The notes below the pieces were generated by a model. That model worked only from the letters and a program-made list of their open reading frames with translations. It was not told the DNA's origin and searched no databases. A stretch of DNA of 64,000 nucleotides from JBFMDN01 sp040753915 (lineage in GTDB: Bacteria > Desulfobacterota > Desulfomonilia > Desulfomonilales > Desulfomonilaceae), in the NCBI GenBank assembly GCA_040753915.1, contig JBFMDN010000014.1:1-64000 (forward strand), in the 5' to 3' direction. A program made the translations under genes and the position numbers. Positions 59,786-64,000 of the stretch are shown piece by piece; the first letter of the stretch is position 1; each line of letters starts with the position of its first letter.

Positions 59786-60197
59786 TCTACAAAGCTAACC
59801 GTTTCACTTATAATGAAAGAATTTTAACACGGACGTCGAATTGTGCAAGCGAAGGAGGGGAACAGGACAACCGATGAGTGTGCGGTTCATCTTCCGCGAG
59901 AGGGCTCTCTTTCGCACCTTTCAGTCGACGTCAGGCCTATCTCAACAATCACGCACCCCCGTGTGAGCCGGATCGAGCCTCCCGATTGAGGGACTCGAAA
60001 GTAACAGCTATGGTGCATCGCATTAAGCACAGGCCAGAACCTCATTAGCAAACCGAGCGATTAACGACGGCGTGAAAACAACGACTACACTCTCCTATCG
60101 TGCTGGCCGTAAGCCAGGAGCTCCCCAGGCACGGATGGGAAATCTCAACCTCTATCAAGACCACATGTCGACCGGGCTCATTGGCTTCCAACTGCAA

Positions 60198-60226
60198 TGA
60201 CTGCCACGCATGTTCAATGCGTGGCA
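60198..60226. repeat. 12-bp perfect hairpin
   Basis: ACTGCCACGCAT (60198-60209) pairs perfectly with ATGCGTGGCAGT (60215-60226) around a 5-nt loop. No T-run follows, so a terminator role is unproven. Confidence 0.7.
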
Positions 60227-60320
60227 GTATAGTCGAAAATGTCTCAAAACTCGGGACACACCTAACATCGTAGCACGATTGGGCGTCGATGCGTGGAAAG
60301 GCACCCTCACCCCAACCCTC

Positions 60321-60520
60321 TCCCAGAGGGAGAGGGAGCCTTAAAAATCACCTCTCCCCCGCTTCGGGGTAGAGGGTTAGGGTGAGGGGGTGTGCCACGA
60401 TTATCACGGACTGCCGGCTCTCCCAGAGGGAGAGGGAGCCTCAAAAATCCCCTCTCCCCCGCTTCGGGGTAGAGGGTTAGGGTGAGAGGGTATGCCACGA
60501 TTATCACGGACTGCCGGCTT
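60321..60520. repeat. Two tandem 100-bp repeats with internal palindromes
   Basis: Units 60321-60420 and 60421-60520 differ at only a few bases. Each has TCCCAGAGGGAGAGGGAGCC, then CCTCTCCCCCGCTTCGGGG and GGTTAGGGTGAG, and ends with CACGGACTGCCGGCT. An extra partial unit (CCCTCACCCCAACCC) precedes the first. Such CCCTCACCC/GGGTTAGGG intergenic repeats are scattered in many genomes and are probably non-coding. Confidence 0.8.
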
Positions 60521-60567
60521 TTGAGACACTTTCAGTCGGTCAACCCTGAGACTCGCGGAGATCGGGT

Positions 60568-61443
60568 TCATTCAATTTCGGTAGGGTGCGGCAAGGACGC
60601 TGCCCGGCGGTGGATCGCTTCAGCGAAGCGGACGAATTCTTCCGGCGAGAGGGTTTCTCCCCTCCTTGCAAGATCTATTGCCGACTCCTCCGCAGCTCGT
60701 TTCACCGAATCCGTCCCCATCGTGAAGGAAAATGCCCTCAAATTGTTCCTCAGAGTCTTGCGACGACCTGCAAATGAGATCTTGACGAGTCGTTCAAACA
60801 GCGCCGCGTCGGTCACGTGCAGCGGGGGAGGGTCCGGGAATGTTACCCGCACGAGAGAAGAAGTTACCTCAGGCACAGGAAAGAAAGCTCTTGGTGGTAT
60901 GTCGAAGAGGATGTCCACCGTTGCCTTCGCTGCAAGGACCACCGTGAGAACACCGTATTCCTTGGTTCCCGGGTCTGCGAGGAGTCGATGAGCCACTTCC
61001 TTCTGCAGGAGAATATGAAGAGAGCTGAAGTCCGCGCTGTTCCGGGAAAAACTGAATAGCAGGCGGCTCGATATGTTGTAGGGCAGATTAGCCACAACTC
61101 GCAGCCTGCCAATTCTCTCTCTCAGGCCGTGGAAATCGTACTTGAGAGCGTCTGCATGGATAAGCTCAACGAGAGGCAATCCTGAGAATCTCTTCTGCAA
61201 AACGCGAAAGAAACCGGAATCTATCTCGAGAGCATAGATTTTCGCACCCCGTCCACGGAGCTCTTCGGTGAGGAATCCGAGGCCGGCTCCTATTTCTACA
61301 AGGGGCTCACCCTCCTCAATGCGGGCCGTCTCCCCGATTCGCGTGAGATAGCGTGAATCCACGAGAAGGTTCTGCCCCATCCACTTCTTGGGAGCAAGAC
61401 CGTATTCTCGGAAGAGCTTTCTTATTTCGGAGACAGATGGCAT
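60568..61443 (-). CDS. rsmA: 16S rRNA (adenine-N6,N6) dimethyltransferase
   Basis: A 291-residue KsgA-type enzyme that dimethylates A1518 and A1519 of 16S rRNA with S-adenosylmethionine. MGQNLLVD is the family N-terminal motif, LVEIGAGLGFLTEEL motif I, HADALKYDF the acidic motif, and VANLPYNISSRLLF the NLPY catalytic site. The C-terminal helical domain (ISFAGRRKTLRNNLR) is present. ATG 61443 has no strong ribosome site. It is a housekeeping gene on the minus strand, 145 bp from the HdrA-like operon upstream. Confidence 0.95.
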   Translation of the reverse strand: MPSVSEIRKLFREYGLAPKKWMGQNLLVDSRYLTRIGETARIEEGEPLVEIGAGLGFLTEELRGRGAKIYALEIDSGFFRVLQKRFSGLPLVELIHADALKYDFHGLRERIGRLRVVANLPYNISSRLLFSFSRNSADFSSLHILLQKEVAHRLLADPGTKEYGVLTVVLAAKATVDILFDIPPRAFFPVPEVTSSLVRVTFPDPPPLHVTDAALFERLVKISFAGRRKTLRNNLRAFSFTMGTDSVKRAAEESAIDLARRGETLSPEEFVRFAEAIHRRAASLPHPTEIE

Positions 61444-61588
61444 GACTACACGGAAAAGCGATGGTATACTCGCTCGAAATGGGCGGGACGAGCGTTTGAA
61501 GCGCTTTTCTCTGCCTCGCCACGCTGATTCCGCCCCCTTCTTCTTGACCCCCGATTGCCATGACAGCTAGTTGGAAGAGACCTGCCAC

Positions 61589-63208
61589 TCAAGCTGTCAG
61601 GATTTTCTCATCAGTAGTATTGCGGGCTTGAGTGCAAAACTCCTGGACGACCTTCTGGAACCTGGGCCCTTCATTCGCGGCTACCGTAGCGTATCGAATG
61701 GGGAAGTTGCCCATCTCCAGCGCGCTAAGAGCGTTCTTCACTCGGGCTGCTGCCCAGTCGGTGCCGTCCTTCGACGCGCAGTTGCCGTGGTGGCACCCAG
61801 CCACAAGAAGTCCCGCGGCTCCGGAGGCAAGGGTTGCCCACAAGAGGGACTCGGAAACCCAGCCGGCACACGGAACCGAGAAAAACAAAACTCCTTCGGG
61901 AAGTGGGATCTGGGATACCGCTCGCGCAGCCGAGCGTTGGCAGCCATAGATCACGAGGGGCTCACGATCTGCCATCTTGGTGACTTCTCGAAGAAATGAA
62001 GAGACTGCCTCATCGGGAAAGGACGCGAGCGCAAGGGCGGTGCGGGGGCATTCGGATACGCACACTCCGCACTCCTGACACGCTGCGGGAGAGGCTTGGA
62101 TTGCTGATCTGGCGGAGGCACCCGCATAAGAGATGGCAGTATGGGGGCACACGCGGAAACAGGTGAGGCAACGACAACACTCATCGCTTACGGTAACCTT
62201 TGCTCTTTTCGCGGCCGAATCCGGGAAATTCATCAGCCATGCTCGCGCCCGTGCTGCAACTGCGAAGGCTTGGGCTGCGACGTCCACGAGATCGATGTTC
62301 CCCGTGATTTCGCCTACAGCGAAGATTCCCTCGGCAAACGAGCGTCCCGAATGGCAGTGCGTGCTCGAAGAAAGGATAAACCCTTCTGAATCGACGTCTT
62401 CTGCTGTGATGTCCAACGCGTAAGAGGGGACGGACGACGGAGCGGCGCCCGGAGGGACAATTACCCTGTGGCACTTGAGGTCCGTAAGCTGGCCTGCGTC
62501 AACAAGGTCCGGAACGGTAACGAGGAACTTCGGCTCATCGGGGCTGGACACAGGAACGACTTCAACGCGGGGCAGGTCATCGCCAAACCTGAAGAATAGC
62601 ACCCCGGCCCGCTTCGCCCCCTCGTACAGGGTCTCGCCGAAGAGATGCCGAACAGGCGCATTCCTCATCAGGACAAAGGATGTTCCGCCCATGTTCCTGA
62701 GCTCCGCAGCAGCAGCAATGGCTGCCATTCCGGCTGCTTGATTGGACGGCAGGCCGTAGTCGAGGAGAAACGCGACAACTTCGCCAGAACTCGGTTGAAA
62801 ATTTTCGGCAAGTGTCTCGACCTCGGATGGGAGCCCGGAAGGTATAGATGTCCCCGACATGCTGGGGGCAAGCACGATGCACCCGAAGTGCTGTGGACCG
62901 GCTCCCAATCCACGTACGAGAAATCCGTTGTCGACGCGCTGCACGCGGAGCGTGCCCACCAGTTCCACTCCTTCGCCTTCCTCGAATTCCGCCTCAAGAT
63001 TGCGGAGGTACCCCAGAGCATCGATCCCGGGAGCAGTGCGGCACATAACCGGTGTGTTCGCGCCCTCTCTGAGGAGAACGACGGACACGCCGATACTTCT
63101 CAGTGCACTCGCTGCCAGAAAGCCCGAAGGACCGGCCCCTATAACGAGGGCCGGAGGAAGGTGAAGTCTTTCCCCGTCTTCGATGATTTTCACCTCTTTA
63201 TCCGCCAT
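61589..63208 (-). CDS. HdrA-like flavoprotein with ferredoxin and MvhD-like C-terminal domain
   Basis: A 539-residue cytoplasmic electron-transfer protein. The N-terminal FAD site is ALVIGAGPSGFLAAS, and a second flavin segment (GIFAVGEITGNIDLVDVAAQA) completes the fold. Two ferredoxin-type clusters follow (CCRCLTCFRVCP, CQECGVCVSECP). The last 130 residues match MvhD/FrhD, the subunit that links hydrogenase or formate dehydrogenase to HdrA (VIYGCQRSAARA, VPCAGWVSESLLWAT, VAGCHHGNC). ATG 63208 follows GGGAGACAAGAG; an in-frame TTG at 63295 would overlap the upstream gene stop. With the upstream HdrA piece it forms a divided HdrA/MvhD set for flavin-based electron transfer. All MvhD-type thiol positions are ordinary Cys codons. 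Confidence 0.82.
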   Translation of the reverse strand: MADKEVKIIEDGERLHLPPALVIGAGPSGFLAASALRSIGVSVVLLREGANTPVMCRTAPGIDALGYLRNLEAEFEEGEGVELVGTLRVQRVDNGFLVRGLGAGPQHFGCIVLAPSMSGTSIPSGLPSEVETLAENFQPSSGEVVAFLLDYGLPSNQAAGMAAIAAAAELRNMGGTSFVLMRNAPVRHLFGETLYEGAKRAGVLFFRFGDDLPRVEVVPVSSPDEPKFLVTVPDLVDAGQLTDLKCHRVIVPPGAAPSSVPSYALDITAEDVDSEGFILSSSTHCHSGRSFAEGIFAVGEITGNIDLVDVAAQAFAVAARARAWLMNFPDSAAKRAKVTVSDECCRCLTCFRVCPHTAISYAGASARSAIQASPAACQECGVCVSECPRTALALASFPDEAVSSFLREVTKMADREPLVIYGCQRSAARAVSQIPLPEGVLFFSVPCAGWVSESLLWATLASGAAGLLVAGCHHGNCASKDGTDWAAARVKNALSALEMGNFPIRYATVAANEGPRFQKVVQEFCTQARNTTDEKILTA

Positions 63209-63288
63209 ATTAACTCTTGTCTCCCATGAATGAGCGGGCGACGGCCAAAGGAGATCGAGAACAGTCTCCTCCTGAGGCGTGACTGACG

Positions 63289-64000
63289 TCAACAAGTCAA
63301 GAGATCGGCCACGACTGCAGCGACTGTCTGCTCCGCGTGCGTGAGTGTTTGCTCGATGTCTCTTGGGCCCGCGCAGGCTCCGGCTACATACACGCCTGGA
63401 ACTGACGTGCGGCTCGAATCAAGCACGTTTCTCCCTGCGAGAAAGCCAAACTCGTCGCTTTGAATACCCATGATCGACGCAAGGGAGCTCGCAGAAGCGG
63501 GGGGGCCCTGACCGATAGAGAGGACTATCCTATGATACTGCTCCCTGACGCTTCTCCCCTTCTCTTGACGGACTATTTCGACCGTGTTATCCGGACCAGC
63601 CTGAATCTCTCCTGGGACTCCCTGGATAAGTCTCATGTTGCGGCGCTTGGCCTCCGAGAGGAGCTTGCCGGCATATTTGCCTGCCATCTGAAGATCAATG
63701 TAGAAAACGGTAATCTCCCAGTCCGGATGCAGATCAAGGATCTTCAGACCTGTTCTCACCGCTGCCTTGCAGCAGTATTGGGAACAGTAGTTGCGGCCGA
63801 TGGAGGAGTCGCGGGAGCCCACGCACTGGAAGAACGCCAATCTCAGAGGATCCGATCCCGCAACTGGTAGCTGGGCCAACGCGTCGTTCCGGAGGAGATT
63901 GTCCATGTCCTGCAGCGTGAGAACGCCGGGAATACGACCATAGCCCAAGAATCCCTTCTCCGCAGCGTCGTATGGCTCGAACCCCGCAGCCAAGACCACT
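63289..64000 (-). CDS. hdrA: HdrA-like flavoprotein, 3' part only (runs off the right edge)
   Basis: The last 236 or more residues of a heterodisulfide-reductase A-type protein. The HdrA signature FFQCVGSRDSSIGRNYCSQYCC is present, as well as a C-terminal FAD segment (GVYVAGACAGPRDIEQTLTHA). The N-terminal FAD domain lies beyond 64000. Its stop codon lies at 63289-63291, 80 bp before the start chosen for the next gene. The pair would work as one electron-bifurcating or confurcating unit with heterodisulfide-like or ferredoxin partners not seen here. Confidence 0.85.
   Translation of the reverse strand, partial: VVLAAGFEPYDAAEKGFLGYGRIPGVLTLQDMDNLLRNDALAQLPVAGSDPLRLAFFQCVGSRDSSIGRNYCSQYCCKAAVRTGLKILDLHPDWEITVFYIDLQMAGKYAGKLLSEAKRRNMRLIQGVPGEIQAGPDNTVEIVRQEKGRSVREQYHRIVLSIGQGPPASASSLASIMGIQSDEFGFLAGRNVLDSSRTSVPGVYVAGACAGPRDIEQTLTHAEQTVAAVVADLLTC

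Larger units (their letters stand above)
59786..60567. other. Long intergenic region with hairpin and direct repeats
   Basis: About 780 bp between the sigma-54 activator and rsmA, both on the minus strand. No gene is supported. The right half holds the hairpin at 60198-60226 and the 100-bp repeat at 60321-60520. Confidence 0.6.

Noticed and set aside
60307..60507. 66-codon open frame over the 100-bp repeats
   Set aside because: The translated repeat (PHPNPLPRSGG type) is the known by-product of intergenic CCCTCACCC repeats and not a gene.

Overview
The window looks like the chromosome of an anaerobic, Desulfomonile/Syntrophobacter-type deltaproteobacterium (Desulfobacterota). This rests on gene content only: heterodisulfide-reductase-like flavoproteins, a NuoEFG-type iron-sulfur/flavin/molybdopterin operon, a benzoate-CoA-ligase-like enzyme, a multiheme cytochrome, three sigma-54 activators with matching -24/-12 promoters, and two genes that appear to use UGA as selenocysteine. 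The genus is inferred.

Layout. (1) 1-2.1 kb: two decayed zinc-ribbon/adenylate-cyclase/AAA genes, one cut off near the left edge. (2) 2.5-17 kb, minus strand: an aryl-CoA ligase gene with a perfect sigma-54 promoter and paired upstream sites; an NtrC-type regulator and PAS kinase; a NuoE-NuoF-FDH/NuoG-like operon headed by two DUF4242-like genes behind a second sigma-54 promoter; and a large PAS sigma-54 activator. (3) 17-20 kb: a secreted protein, a solute-binding protein, and a secreted Ser/Gly/Tyr/Trp repeat protein next to a possible 24-residue peptide. (4) 20-46 kb, plus strand: a long thiol/metalloid region. It holds four ArsR-type repressors (two paralogous pairs), a DUF318/ArsP-like permease, ACR3, several thioredoxin-fold proteins, a CcdA/DsbD-like protein, rhodanese, J-domain, MauE/DoxX and DGC proteins, a HEAT-repeat protein and a pentaheme cytochrome (both with in-frame UGA), Fe-S proteins, a radical SAM enzyme, an FtsX/LolD-type ABC pair, and small Cys- or Met-rich exported proteins. 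A group II intron interrupts it. (5) 46-50 kb: enoyl-CoA hydratase, tRNA-Met, and an RsbW/STAS/RsbU-like partner switch. (6) 50-60 kb: an unusual kinase pair, lipoproteins, a glycosyltransferase and a third sigma-54 activator. (7) 60-64 kb: repeats, rsmA, and an HdrA plus HdrA-MvhD-like pair running off the right edge.

Main finding. The HEAT protein (27710-28993) and the pentaheme cytochrome (29092-30306) are each split by one in-frame UGA. Each UGA is followed at nucleotides +18 to +20 by GGU in the apical loop of a short hairpin, the same arrangement as the E. coli fdhF SECIS. A third in-frame UGA, in a decayed gene at 1299, lacks such a hairpin. The two genes lie side by side among arsenic- and thiol-handling genes, so the region may encode an undescribed periplasmic selenoprotein/cytochrome redox system for metalloids or sulfur species. 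The function is inferred. A second theme is leaderless expression: three genes have a TTGACA box 35-36 nt before the ATG and no Shine-Dalgarno sequence.
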